A stretch of DNA of 64,000 nt, from the NCBI GenBank assembly GCA_013396995.1, contig VWZP01002424.1, forward strand, positions 1 to 64,000. The letters run 5' to 3'. The position numbers were made by a program, and so were the translations under genes. Origin of the DNA: Dicaeum eximium. Taxonomy: Eukaryota; Chordata; Aves; Passeriformes; Dicaeidae. A model generated the notes under the pieces. It had not been told where the DNA came from. It made no database searches and was given only the letters and a program-made list of their open reading frames with translations. The stretch's first letter is position 1. Each line of letters starts with the position of its first letter. Below are positions 12,701 to 26,000 of the stretch, in pieces.

Positions 12701-15700
12701 GATGATTTCAAGTTAAATTTTTATTTTGTGTCAGAAGTTGTGAATGTCTGTTGTAGGAAGAATAGGTTTAAATATCAAAAAGTTGAAGTGGCTGCAAAAC
12801 AAGGCCCATCTCTCTGTTCTCAAAATCTTTCCTAAATATTACTCTGGCTTACCAAAACAAAACAAAACAAAACAAAACAAAACAAAACAAAACAAAACAA
12901 AAAAAAAACCAACAAAACAAAACAAGTAAGTCTCAGCTTTCTATTTTAATGTCAGAGAGAGAAAACCATGCTTGGGATACATGATACTTGAGCTGCAGCA
13001 TAATCAATATTTTTATCTTCTAAAAGTATTTAAAACATTTAAGATTGCAAGACTCTCAAACATACTAAGTGTACAGGAAAATGTTGAAGTATTTAACACT
13101 TTCCTCAGATGTGATACTGCAACATGAAAATACAGACTTTTAAATTTTTTTTTCAGTGAATAAACAGGACTTTAATGTGTCTACAAGTGAAATGAAAAAT
13201 TATTCATATTTTTATTTTATTCTGTATTTGCAAGCACTAAATAAATATATGCAAGGTCAGTGAGAGAAACAGAATACAATTGTTCCTCTCACTTTAATTC
13301 CTAACTTTGTCACTAAGGTGACCCACAAAGAGAGGGATCACAGTGTTGATTCCAGATACAATGTAGAAGAGAGTATTGCTGCAGTTTTCATTTTAATTAA
13401 AAGTAGCTCCTATACATAAAACAGTAAAAGTAATACCAAAGAAATGCTTATGCTCAAATAATCTAACCTTCTTTTGCATCTGCTTCTCAAACTCAATTTC
13501 ACCTTTCTAGTAAACACGTCAACTGGTAAATACTAAGCAAATGTCAAAAAAAAAAAAGGGAAAAAAAACAACTCCAAACTGTTGACAACTCTTATTGTTG
13601 ACCTGTCCTGACCCTGACTGAACTAACATATTTTCCTGTTTTTTCAGTACAAAAATAAAGCAGGCTCACACAAAAAACCCCAAAACCTAATCAAAACCCC
13701 AGTCTTGTTAGGATATCCACTTAAGATAAAACTGCACATATCTCACTTCAAACACACTTATCCCAGGTGATTGAGGTAATCAACTTTCTATTCCACAAGA
13801 AAATGCCTGTTGTTTCTGCCAGAAATTTTATCCTAGGGCTGGAAATGTTTCTTGATATATTTTTGATAAAAATGGGTATGACTCCACAAAAACTTCTAAA
13901 ATTTAAGAAGCATTGATTTTATATATGTTTATATATATATATATATTTAATATGTTAGATTACTTTTTTAATTTAGAAAATTCATCCACAGAATGAATGT
14001 TGATTTGGTCCTATTGTACCCATGGCTATCAGAAATATGTCTTAACTGAAGAAAAATACTAGTAAAGAAAACATGCTTGCTTTTTTTCTCACTCCTGCTA
14101 TAAACTCAAACCTAGAACTGGAATTTGATATTCCACTGAAGAAGAGGAAAGGAGGGAGAAAAGGAGCCCACTTGAATGTGGACATGGAAAAGAAGACATA
14201 AAAAAAGTTTCTAATTCCTTATTCCTTAAATTTAATCCTCTTGCATAAACTTGATTTACTTACATAACTTACCATTGGTCGAGCATCTTCTCGTTCTAAT
14301 ATCTTCTGAGCCTGATCTGCTGGGAACTTCAGCACTGTTGTTATAACCTTGGCCATTGTCTAAAGAGACATAGGTTATCCATACATAATTCCACATCCAC
14401 AAAAATGCTTTGTAATATTTTAAAACTAATCAAATTTAATAATACTGGATAGTATTTTATGTCAGTGAAAAACAGTGAAATCAGTAAGATACAATTATTT
14501 GTTTCACATTGTATATGCATGATGTGAATTATATGAAAACAATGTTTGCACATGGTCACAAACTTCAGCTACTATAGTGTGATGCAAGTTCTATGGCATC
14601 TATGCTCAAACGATAGAGTCCATTAATAAGACAGCATACTAGATAAACTGTATGCCTAGAAAAAGCAATCTGTCAATCTTGTTGCAGAAATCCTGCCAAG
14701 CAAGAGGCAAATAATAAAGTTGGACTGGAGGGCAAGACACTAAAACCTCCCAGCAAATACACATACACACTTTGGTCAAGCAGTTTACAAAGAATGTGGT
14801 AAGTTATAGATTACAACAGATCATGACACTAATTCCTGACTCTTAGATCCATATCAACCTCCACATTTCTCCTATGTCGCCAATACTGTAGACTAACCGG
14901 TGCATTCATTAATGTCTTGACTGCATTCCAGTATCATTTACTAGGATTTATTACACTGGCAATACATCCTAGATAATTGGCACAGATTCTTTCTACCTCT
15001 GTTCAAAAAAGAGGAAGCATGTCCAGAGATATCAACAATTCCACTCCTGAATCACCTCTGAGACAAGGCATATGTATTTGCACTACAAAAGGGGATCATG
15101 CACAGAGAAGGGCCACCAGAATGATCTTACAAGACAAAATTAGATTTAAAAAAGCCTCTTCTTGTCCAGGAAGATAAAAGTTGAGAGAAAGGAGTATCTG
15201 TACTGAGAAGATAAATTACAATGTAGATATTTTAACTCAAGAACTGTGTTGGGGGTGGTGGTAGAAAGCACAGTAACAAGCATACTTAAAACTGTTTAAA
15301 AAAGTTTTATCATTCGCATTGTCACTGCTCATGGTTTTCCAGTCCATGTAGCAGGATGAAACCAGTTCTCAAGACATATCCATAAATTTATGTTTATAGG
15401 ATATAATCCTGAAGAGAGCAGACACTAAGCTCAGTGTCCTCCAGAAACATATCTAATGACTGAAAGAAAACCGGCAGATGAAATCAAGAAGCCTACTTTC
15501 CAGCTTTTCACTGTTTTTAAGAGTGAATTAATAACATCTAAGGTATACAGATTTGGGAATACTATGAAACATCTGAAGCAACTACTGAAGAGGTATTTCA
15601 CCATCTTCAGCTGGTAACACAGCTACTAACAAACTCTTATTTAATCCAACTGTAACTTAACATGTTTGTGTCAAGATTACATCAAAAGATCACTTTTTAT

Positions 15701-18700
15701 TCTGCATACCAGCTTTCATTTTAGATCAAGTTTGACTGACTAATGGACTTTTGCTGATAAAAACGTATCTACCCCTAAAGGTTTTTGTCTTGATAGGTAC
15801 AGTGGTGAGAGATGTGAAAACCTCCTCCACCTATCACTTATCTTGGCAGGCTGATGAAGTTTTGAAGTTATGGATCATGTCTCTTTGGAAAAAAAAATGT
15901 GAAAGCCTATTGAATTCTGTGTCAGAAATAAACAGCATATAACAAATCACAAACACATAGTACTTCACATCTATATAGCAAGGGTGTTAAACTTTAATCT
16001 GGATCACCTGTCAGCATATACAAATTTCCATACCTTCGTCTCCCGACCCATCATATATTCAAAGAGCACCTTCCTCAAGTATTCAAACTCAGTGGGTTCC
16101 TCAAACAGGGAAACGTCAGTATGGTGAAGGTTTCCATCTGTGTAAACAAAAAGAAGAGAATATTTATGCTGAGAGTCACTCATCCAAATCCAAGTTTCAC
16201 TAATGGCACGAAACCAAACAAGAACAAATGCTGTATTCTGCACCTTAGATGGAGTAACTGCAGCCCTTCAGAAAGGCATTTGGGGGTGCTGGTTGGCAGG
16301 AGGTGCAACAGGAGTCATCAGTGTATGTGCCCTTGGCAGCAAGAGGGCAAACCTCATCCTGGAGTGCATCAAACACAGCATCATCAATCAGTCAAAAGAG
16401 GTGATTATCCCACCCTATTTAGCACTGGTGCAGCCTCACCTTGAGTACGGTGTGTGGTTCTGGGCCCACCATTTAAAAAGAATGTGAAGGTACATGAACA
16501 CACCCAGAGGGTACCTCTGCTACTGGATAAGGTGCTGACAGGCATGTCCTCTGAGAAGCAGCTGAGGAGTCAGGGTTTGTGTAATTTGGAGAGACAGAGG
16601 ATAAGGGGTGACCTCAGTGCTCTCTATGGCTTCCTGAGGAGATGCTGATGGGGAGGTGCTGCTCTCTTCTCCCTGGTACCCAGTGCCAGGACATGGAAAA
16701 TGGTTGAAACCTTCATCTATCATGGGGAGTTCAGACTTGATGCGAGGAAACACTTCTTTACCAAGAGGGTGTCAAACTCTGGAACAGACCTCTTGGAGAG
16801 GTGGTTGATGCATCATGTTTGTCAGTGTTGAAGAGGCATTTGGACAGTGCCCTTAAAGACATACTTTACCTTTTCATCAGCCCTGAAGTGGTCACAGAGC
16901 TGGACTACAAAACTGATGTTGGTCCCCTCCAGCTGAACTACGCTTCCTGCTTCTCTCCCTAGCAGTATATCCTGAGGAAATCCTTGATTATATTTCTTCC
17001 CAGCCCTGCACTAGCAGAAGGCACTGAATACCCACAACCATCTCCCATCATTGGCTCAGTCACCTCGAGGGAAGGAGGCATGGACCTTCTGAGGGAATGA
17101 GAGATGTAGATCATCCTGAGATAATTTGACCACTTGCACAGATTTGCAAAAAGCAAGTGTGACATGGTTTTTGAAAGTATTCTAAGTTCATCCAGATAAG
17201 ATGGGTCTGCACAGGACAGCAAAACCCCACATCTCTAACATTAGCAAGGCTCAGAACTTGAGCCCTCAGTCTCATGCAGTATGTATTCTTCAACTAAAAA
17301 TCTTTTGGAGGTGCTCAATACCTGTTCATTTCCTTGTGCATTTTTCTATCTTATGTTAAAAGAGTCTGGGAGGAACCGTATACCACCAGAGAGAAGGTCC
17401 ATAAGCCCATCTCTATCTCCAAAGTGTCCAACCACCAGTGTCTAAAGGACAGCACATAAGCAGTTCAAGTCTACTTCTGTCTACATCTTGGGGCTGCTCA
17501 CAGGCCTTGGGTGGCTGGGACCAGCTTCCCCTGGGACCCCCACCATCTCCTGCCAGGGGCTCAAGGGATGTGTCCCAGCTCAGCCTGGGACCTCCTGTCC
17601 CCACCTGTGCCCTACTCTAAGTATGCCCATCTCTGCCCCTGTCTACTGGATGCTCTTGCGTACTGCCCTGCAGAGAGTTCAAGAACTCCGATACAGAGCT
17701 CTTTTAACTGGATGACATAAAAAAGAAAACATCCAACAAAATGCTGTGTGATTTGGTCATCTGAAATCACACACCAACTCTATTATAACAGACAAGAGAA
17801 AACAAGGATGTCATAAGTGTATTATATAAGTTTTTAAAAGACTGACGTTTTATTTTCTAGACCAAACTGTATCTTTCTAACAAACAAAAAAATTATTTGT
17901 GATGAAAACTGTGTACTTACCTCTATATGGTGTTCCAACTGATGTGACATATTTCTTTTTCTCATGATGTTTCAGCCTGTCTTCCAGTACATGAATCTAA
18001 ACAGAGAACAGTTGACATGATAAACGGTGTTAAACTAGCAGCTAACATAAGCATAACTGAAACAGTGTCTAGCTACATATCACATCTTATAAAAGCAAAA
18101 TACATTTGCTTTTTAAGGAAGAAAAACATTAAAAACTGTGTTATTAAAAATGTCCCAATGTTGTACATACATTTTTATGTGTATATACACATAAAAATAT
18201 CTATAGCAGATGTTATGCATATATTATATATTCATGTTTCTATTTTACATATAAGCACAGATAAAAAAGCATACAACAAAAATTATACTCAAACATCAAA
18301 ACATTTTTAGTTTGGAAAAACATTTCCAGAATTTCATAAAGTTCACTGTTCCCTTTTTCACTGAGCAATTGTTTTGCCAACTTTGATACTTCACAAGCAT
18401 GTGGTATTTTTATTCTCAGGGGATAGAAGAATACTTTGAAAAGTACACAGATCTTCTGAGAGCAAGTGTGAGTGAAAACTATTTTTCTGTCTATTATATT
18501 CATAGTACCTTGTATGGAGATGTACCACAACATCACTTGAAAAGAACAAACCTTTTAATACTGAAAACACCAAGCATCAAACAGGAATACTTCTTACTCA
18601 TTTGACGTCACCCTTACCTGCTCTTTCAATTCCTGCTCCTTCAGTTTTGAATCATTGATTAGTGTTGTCTTCTGTGCAAGTTGTGCCTGAAAAGACAGTC

Positions 18701-21700
18701 ACATATGGAAATTGCTGAAAATACATCGTAGGTACCTCTGCAATAAACCTATTTCTCCTTTTAACACACACAAACTTATAAGCAGTATTTCAGCTTTAAA
18801 ACTGCTCTGCAATGAAGTATTAGAGAGGAAAATCAATAACATGCAAAACTTACCTTTAGTTCTGTTATTGTGACCTATAACAACAATAAAAACATAGATT
18901 AAAATGTATGAAAAATACTGATTATACCAAGCACTGGAGAAAGAAGTATCAATAATCTAGTTTTGAAACAGCACGTTAATTGAGGACGACAAAAATTGAA
19001 ATTACCGAGTAATAACAACTAGTCTCATAAATTGTTTATTTGTATTGACAGTACATAAAGCTGGTATTTAAACTATCTCCTTTGAGTCTGTAAGATAATC
19101 ATCATAAATATAACTTCAAGAACCTAGTGTTTCCAAATCTTTATGAAATGCATATTGGGGATTAATAATATTTGAATGAGTATGAAATACATCACAGAAT
19201 ACCCTAACTACAATTAATACTATTCAGAATATTTTATGTTTTTCTTTAATTCTTCAAGTCACATTTGGAAATGTGAACATTTACCTGAAAATAGCTTCAC
19301 TTAAGAGCTTCATGAGCTCTACATCTTGAAAATATGTTTATGAAGTACGGAAAAAAGTCTAAGCTGAAATATCAATCTTTCAGTCTTTCAACTGTAAGAA
19401 AAATAATGCTTCAGTAGTCATGGGTATAACTCAAGGTTGTAAAAGCATTTCAACATCAAATAATTTATGTGTGAATGTTTTTTAAGGCAGGCTAAACCTT
19501 AACACAGAAATGGTATGTATTCACAGAATCACAGAATATTTTAAGTTGGAAGGGACCCACAAGGAGCACAGAATCCAACTTTTAAAGTGAATGGCCCATG
19601 CAGGGATTAAAACTGTGACTCTGGCATAATTAGCATCATGCTCTAACCAACTCAGCTGATCTCAGAGTCAATATTACTTTTTTCTTCCCAAGCCTCTTTA
19701 CAATTGTGTCAAAAAGGATATTTATTACCCATCTCAGGTTTCTAAAATCTGTGGGGTCTCCTACACTCCACAAACAGAAAATAGGAGAAAATCATTCCTC
19801 TTAGGATCTTAAACCTCTAAGTTAAATTCTTGCTTCTGAAAACCTCAATCAGACATTTATTTTCTGATATGGAGAGACACTTTCTGATATTTTTACCTCC
19901 AAACATTAATACTTAAGGTTGTTAGTATTTGTCAATTTTTTATCACAGTCAGACAAATACTGTTCCAAAACCTAGGATACACTTCATGTCAAAGTGGGTA
20001 TGTTATGTGTAATGTTTGGTCTAGGCTGACAACAAGCAGAACAGAAAGTTTTATAAGACAAAGTTCTGGACTTGGGAGTCTCCGATTTTAGACAAAAAAT
20101 GTTGCACACAAAAAGTTGCATCCAGTCAATGGAAGACTTCAAACTGTTTGACTACAGTGTTGAAGGGTAGAAAAGAACCAATACCAAAATAGAAAAATGT
20201 TACAAAGCAGCAAAATAAAAAAGAAATCAAGTGAGACAAAAAATACCATGGCAAATATAATTAATTTGAATGCACTGTAAAATCCAGATGTGGATTTATA
20301 CAGTTCTGTTCCGGTATGTTGATAAGTTGCACAGGCCCTGTCTAATTTTCTCATATAGCTCTGTAATATTGCCTATATAAGCTATTGTAGCCATTGCAAA
20401 TATGTACAATTGAACCAGATAAAAGCAAGATTAGTTTCCTACAAATATACCAAGAATCACCTCCTTTGACCTGCTGGCCACACTCCTTGTGATGCAGCCC
20501 AGGACTGGATTGTTTTTCTGGGCTGTGAGCACACACAGCTGGCTCATGTCGAGTTTTTCATCACCTGTCACCCCCAGGCCTTTCTTACCAGGGCTGCTCT
20601 CAATCACTTCTCTGCCCAACCCACTGGTGTGTCTGGGACTGCCACGACCCAGGTGTAGGACCCTGCACTTTGCTTTGTTGAACTTCATGAGGTTTGCTTC
20701 AGCCCACATCTCAAAGCTGTTGAGGTCCCTCTAGATGGTATTACCCTTTCCCTCCATTGTGTTGACTGCACCACCACAGAGCTTGGTGCTTTCAACGACT
20801 TTGCTGAGGGTGCGCTGAGCACTGAGAAGTTTCACTGTCCATGTCACTGACAAAGCATTGAACAGTATCAGCCCCAGCTAGTACTGACCCCATGACTGTA
20901 TCAAACACAGCATCATCAGTCAAAAGAGGTGATTATCCTACTCTATTTACCACTGCTACAAGCTCTCCATGTAACTGGTCTCCATGTGGACAATGAGCTG
21001 TTGACCAAAACTCTGTGTGTGTGGCCATCCAGCCAGTTCTATATGCACCATGTGGTCCATCCATCAAATCCCTGTCTCTCCAATCTGGGGACAAGGGTGT
21101 CATGTAGAAGTGTGAAATGCTTTGCATTAAGTCAAGTCAGTGTCAGTTGCTCTGCCCCTGTCCAACAACGCTGCAGCCCCATAAGAAAAGGTGACCAAAT
21201 TTGTTAGGCACAATCTCCCCCCTGAAAAGCCATTTTGCCTAGCACAGAGGTGAGACTGATTGGTCTGTAGTTTCACTGATATCCCAGTTTCCCCTTTTTA
21301 AAAATGGGCATTATATTTCCCTTTTTCCAGTCATCAGGGACTTACCAGACTGACACAATTTTTCAAAAATGATGGATAGTGACTCAGCAACTTTATCTCC
21401 AGCTCCCTCAGGACCCATGGAAGAACCTTACTGGGTCCCATGGCCTTGTGCACATTCAGATGTGAATGATAAGAGACCTTAGATGGTCTCAAACCTGATC
21501 CTATCCTCCAATGATGTCTTGGTTTTGCTTGGCCTGGTTTTTGGTAGCGGTGGGGCCACAGAGGTGGCTTCTGTGAGAAGCTGCTAGAAGTTTCCAACAT
21601 GTCCAGCAGAGCTAATCCCTGATGGGTCTGAAGATGGACATGCCACTGGACAAGGCTGGACCAATTAGAGGTAATGGTAACACCTCTGTAATAACATATT

Positions 21701-23028
21701 TAAGAAGAAAATCAAAACAAAGTGGTGGTGCAGTTTTAATTCCAGCCAGAGAAGAGGAGGAGGTGAGAACACGTGAGGGAAACAATGTGGCAACACCAAG
21801 GTCAGTGGAGAAGGAGGGGCAGAAAGTGCTTCAAGTGCCGGAGCAGAGATTCCTCTGCAGGCTGTGTTAAAGACCATGGTGCAGCAGCTGTGCCCCAGCA
21901 GCCCATGGAGACCCATAGAAGATGTAAAGATCCACCCACAGCCCATGGGGGGAGGTGCTCACACCAGAGTGGGTGGATGCCTGGAGGAGGCTGTGATCCA
22001 GTGGGAGACCGGGTTGAGAGAGAGGGCACCCTGCTTCCAGGCTGGAGCAGCCTGTCCTTGGAGGACTGCACCCCGTGGAAGAGTGACCCATGCCACAGCA
22101 GTTGTGGGAGGAATGTCTGCCCATTGGAGAGTCTCACATTGCAGCAGTTCTGGGATGACTGCTGCTCATGAGACTGGAACCAGGTTGGAGAAGTTCACGG
22201 AGAACTGTCTCCCATGGGAAGGGACCCCACAGTGTAGCAGGGAAGGACTCCTCTCCCTGAGCATCAGAAGAAAACTTCAGGTGATGAACTGACAAAAACC
22301 TTCTTCCTCTGTCTCCCTGTGCTGTCACTGGGAAGGAGGGAGGGGCTGGGGGAAGAAAAGGTGTTTTTAAAGGCTTATTTTACTTCTTACTGTCTTCTTC
22401 TGATTTTGTTAGTAATAAATTCACTTTACAGTTCTAAGTTGAGCTTGTTTTGTTTTCTCCTTGGAGTGTTTTCTCCTGGTACTTAACTCATGAAGCCTTC
22501 ATTATAATTTTTCTCTCCTCTGCCTAGCTCTGGCAGGGGAGGGTGAGTGAGCAGCTTTAATGGCTGCCTTGCATTTGGCCAGTGTCAAACCATGACAGGT
22601 GAGCTCAGGGTCTTCATCCTCCCAGTCCCTGCGTCTGCCTTTCCTGACTTGGGTGGCATGGCTGGAGGACTTGCCACTGAAATCAGAGGCACAGAAGTCG
22701 TTGAGAACCCCAGCCTCCTCTTTGTCCAGGGTAGCCAGGTTTCCCATTTTCCTTCCAAAGAAGGTCCACATTATCCCTAGTCTTTCTTTTGTTTGCAACA
22801 TATGTATAGAAGCCCTTCCTGTTTGTCTTAATTTCCCTGGCTACAACAATTCTAACTGGGCTTTGGCTTCCCTAACTTTGTCCCTAGCTTCCCGTACAAT
22901 TTCCCCATATTACTCTCAGGCCACCTGTCCTTGTTTCCACTTCCTNNNNNNNNNNNNNNNNNNNNNNNNNNNNNNNNNNNNNNNNNNNNNNNNNNNNNNN
23001 NNNNNNNNNNNNNNNNNNNNTAAAAAGT

Positions 23029-23081
<53 letters not shown>

Positions 23082-26000
23082 TGAGTTTGTCCATCTATGG
23101 AGGCCTCCTGGAATTTTTGCTTGATTTACTCCTTGTTGAGATGCATTGCTTCTCAACAAGAGCTGCATGAGCATTGCATGAGCTGAAAACATGAATACAT
23201 GAAAAACGATTTTTCATATATAAATTTGATATAACTTTCATGTCATATCAGTAATCCAGAAGATGCATGTATAATACAATACTAAATGACTGCCTGTATT
23301 TATAGCAGACTGCTATAACAAACTAGGAGTGAAACAGTTAACAAAGAAATCCTAAAGGAAAAGTACTCTTCAGAATTTTTCATAATCATGTTTTGGAAGT
23401 TAGGAGTCCCTTTAAGAATCTTCCCCTAGATAATAAGATTATGTAAGAATATCAGTAGGTGAACAAAGGTTAATTAAGAATACAAGGCAGTCTTATACAA
23501 ATAGTTCTGCTTTTTCTGTTATGAAAACAACTCATGCCATGGAATAGTTACGAAAAGTAATATAAAGGGTTTTGTACTCAAGTGCAAGTCAGAAGTAACA
23601 AACACTAGAACAGTGAGATAATTTGTACTTTAAGTTTTTAATGTCAAATATATAAATTTATTCTCTCCAGGGCTACCTGTTGTAAAAATGAAAAATTTAA
23701 AAGTAAGGTCAATATGAATGCACATCAATGACTCAACAACTCATACACTTTTTCTCTCCTCAGTATAATAACAGCTAGTATTTTCACCAGAGAATTCCTC
23801 AAATTAAAATGTAATGTCAGAAAGACAAAAGAATGAAGGCAGTCTTCTTACAATGAAAGCCTCTCTGCCCATAATTGATATATTCAAGGCACTACTTCAG
23901 ACACTTCTGAAATGCGGATTTTTAAAAAATCATCTTAAAATTACTTAATGGGATTTTCTTTCCTTTTAAAAGGCTTCCAGTAAAACCAACATAAAACACA
24001 TGCAGAGGACAAAAAACCCCCACCTTAATAATAACAAAAGAACTGGACTTTTCTACATACCAATTAAAAAGGTAGTATCAAATATTGCAGATTCTAAAGA
24101 GATTCATTTTGTATGTGAAAGTGAAGGGCAGATATATAAATGAAATCCAATTAGGAATAAACTACAGAATTTCCTCTGGACCAAGAATTTCACACTTAGA
24201 GATATAAAAACAAATATCAGTGCCAGCTCACTTTTTCACTGTTGCAATGTTCCTCTTCTGCAATCCTTTGTTTGTATTCCTTCTGCAAGTCTTCCAGCTG
24301 TGCCTGCAACTCATGAACTTTTGCTGTCATCTCTTCTTCACGAGACTTCAAAATACAAGCAAAAAATGGTGGACATAAAGCAATCAACAAATGTTATACT
24401 ATACACAGAAAGGATTTGCTTAGCATTTGTGTAAAAGCTAGTTACACCAGACTCCTACAGAATAGACCAAGAAAAAGAATTGGTGTTTAACAAGATTTTG
24501 TAGGCCTCCAACAATAATGATTACATAGTTAGGATTACAGTTATATTTTCTTAAATTCCAAAAAAGATCTCTTGGGCACTAAAACAGCATTCGAGTATAA
24601 TCCAGTAAGTACATGAAGGTCATAACCTTCATGGAAGGGGTAGATGACGACACAGAATTAATTCCTATATTATGGAAGTGACAAAGATCTTTCCTTTCCT
24701 CAGCCACTCTTACAACTAAAGCAGTTTTAAGCACATTTTCCAAAACAATGACCAACAATTTCCCATTCTCAAGAGTTTGGAAGGCACTATTCAGTGTGAA
24801 GGAAAGAAGCAGTAACAAGAATGGTAGGGAGGAAGTTAACTTTCCCTGTACAGGAGAAAAACACAATGACCTAAATCCTAGGAAGTTAATCCATCTATAT
24901 GGCACTTTGCAAAACCAAGTATTTTTAAAAATTGTGTCCCCTCTGGCCTTTTTGTTAGGGACCTTATAAAACAGCACTCCAATTCCTAGTGCATGTCTCC
25001 ATTGCTGAACAAAACTAAAACTCCAGTTTCACTCATGCTAACCATACAGAGCAGTCAGTCAGCTGATGGCTCCACTAACACACTAGTACTTCAAGTCAAA
25101 TTAGTACAATTAATTAACTGATAACAAGTCCAGAACTGTTGATGGTCCAGATGCTGAACATAGACTTATGGTATGCCATTACTAATAAAAGAATTACTTC
25201 CCTCTAAGACAAATTTTTAAGGTGTTCCTTGCACATGACTTAATAATAAAACATGTTCCCCATGCAGCCACTCAGTCCAGAATGTATCACCAAAAAGAAA
25301 TGAGGCAAATCTGCTCACAAAAAATGAGACGATGCAGTATCTGAGCAATTTTTATAGCCTCAAAGTGTAAAAAATATCCATGCTATAGGAAAACTTTGCT
25401 CAAACATCATGACCTCCAAACAATCTTAGCTTCTATTCATTCTCATGGTTTTTCTATGCCCTCAGAAGTGCATCAACAATTAATAGATTCTAAGAAACTT
25501 TTTTTCTTTTTTATATATAGTTATACTCCCCATGTTAAAAATTCTCAATACCTGGCATATTCAGGGATAGTGATGGTTGTTGTTTTGGCTTTTGCAGATG
25601 TTTTGATTTTTTATCCACCAAGAAGCTAAAATTTTACAATTTGTACACAATTGTTTGATTAGATAAATCACAACTGAATGCACTTCATTCTTAGTTACAA
25701 AACATAGTTGAAAGGCTGATAAGAAATTAAACTCAAAATTATGAATGACACCTTTGTAAAAGGGACATACCCGTGAGCAAATATTTGGATAAATGCCTAA
25801 GGAGAGATTATTATTTTGAATTTAAAATTATTAGCGATCAAGTGGGGTTCCAGCATGCTACTAATCTGTATTTACAGTAAAAATGCATTGTTCTATATAG
25901 CATCTGGTATACTCTGAAAATAAACCACATGCTATTTGGATTTAATTACAGTTATAGATTGAGACTTCAAAAAAGTTATAGTTTCCCAAATCTTAAACAG

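Larger units (their letters stand above)
9706..14272 (-). other. GOLGA4: GOLGA4 last intron
   Basis: This 4.6-kb AT-rich intron contains an (AAAAC)n microsatellite near 12.87 kb and a TA-rich stretch near 13.93 kb. I see no CR1 or LTR and no supported coding exon in it, which makes it unusually free of recognisable repeats compared with neighbouring introns. Confidence 0.75.
18875..24231 (-). other. GOLGA4: GOLGA4 5.4-kb intron rich in mobile elements
   Basis: It holds a composite SINE, a CR1 copy split by an LTR, an assembly gap and a 47-base T run, annotated separately. The stretches 19668-20454 and 23077-24231 show no further feature I recognise, apart from a short perfect inverted repeat at 23132-23160. 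Confidence 0.8.

Noticed and set aside
16941..17720. Possible extra GOLGA4 or foreign exon in the GC-richer intronic patch
   Set aside because: No splice-bounded frame fits the GOLGA4 phase, and the flanking exons already join in frame without it.
19592..19667. tRNA-Ile gene on the minus strand
   Set aside because: The T-arm side is degenerate and the segment is fused to a CR1 3' tail, so it is the head of a SINE and not a functional tRNA.
21773..22292. Overlapping open frames of 85-142 codons on both strands
   Set aside because: They lie inside a solo LTR with defined TG...CA ends; LTRs do not encode proteins here and the frames match no family.
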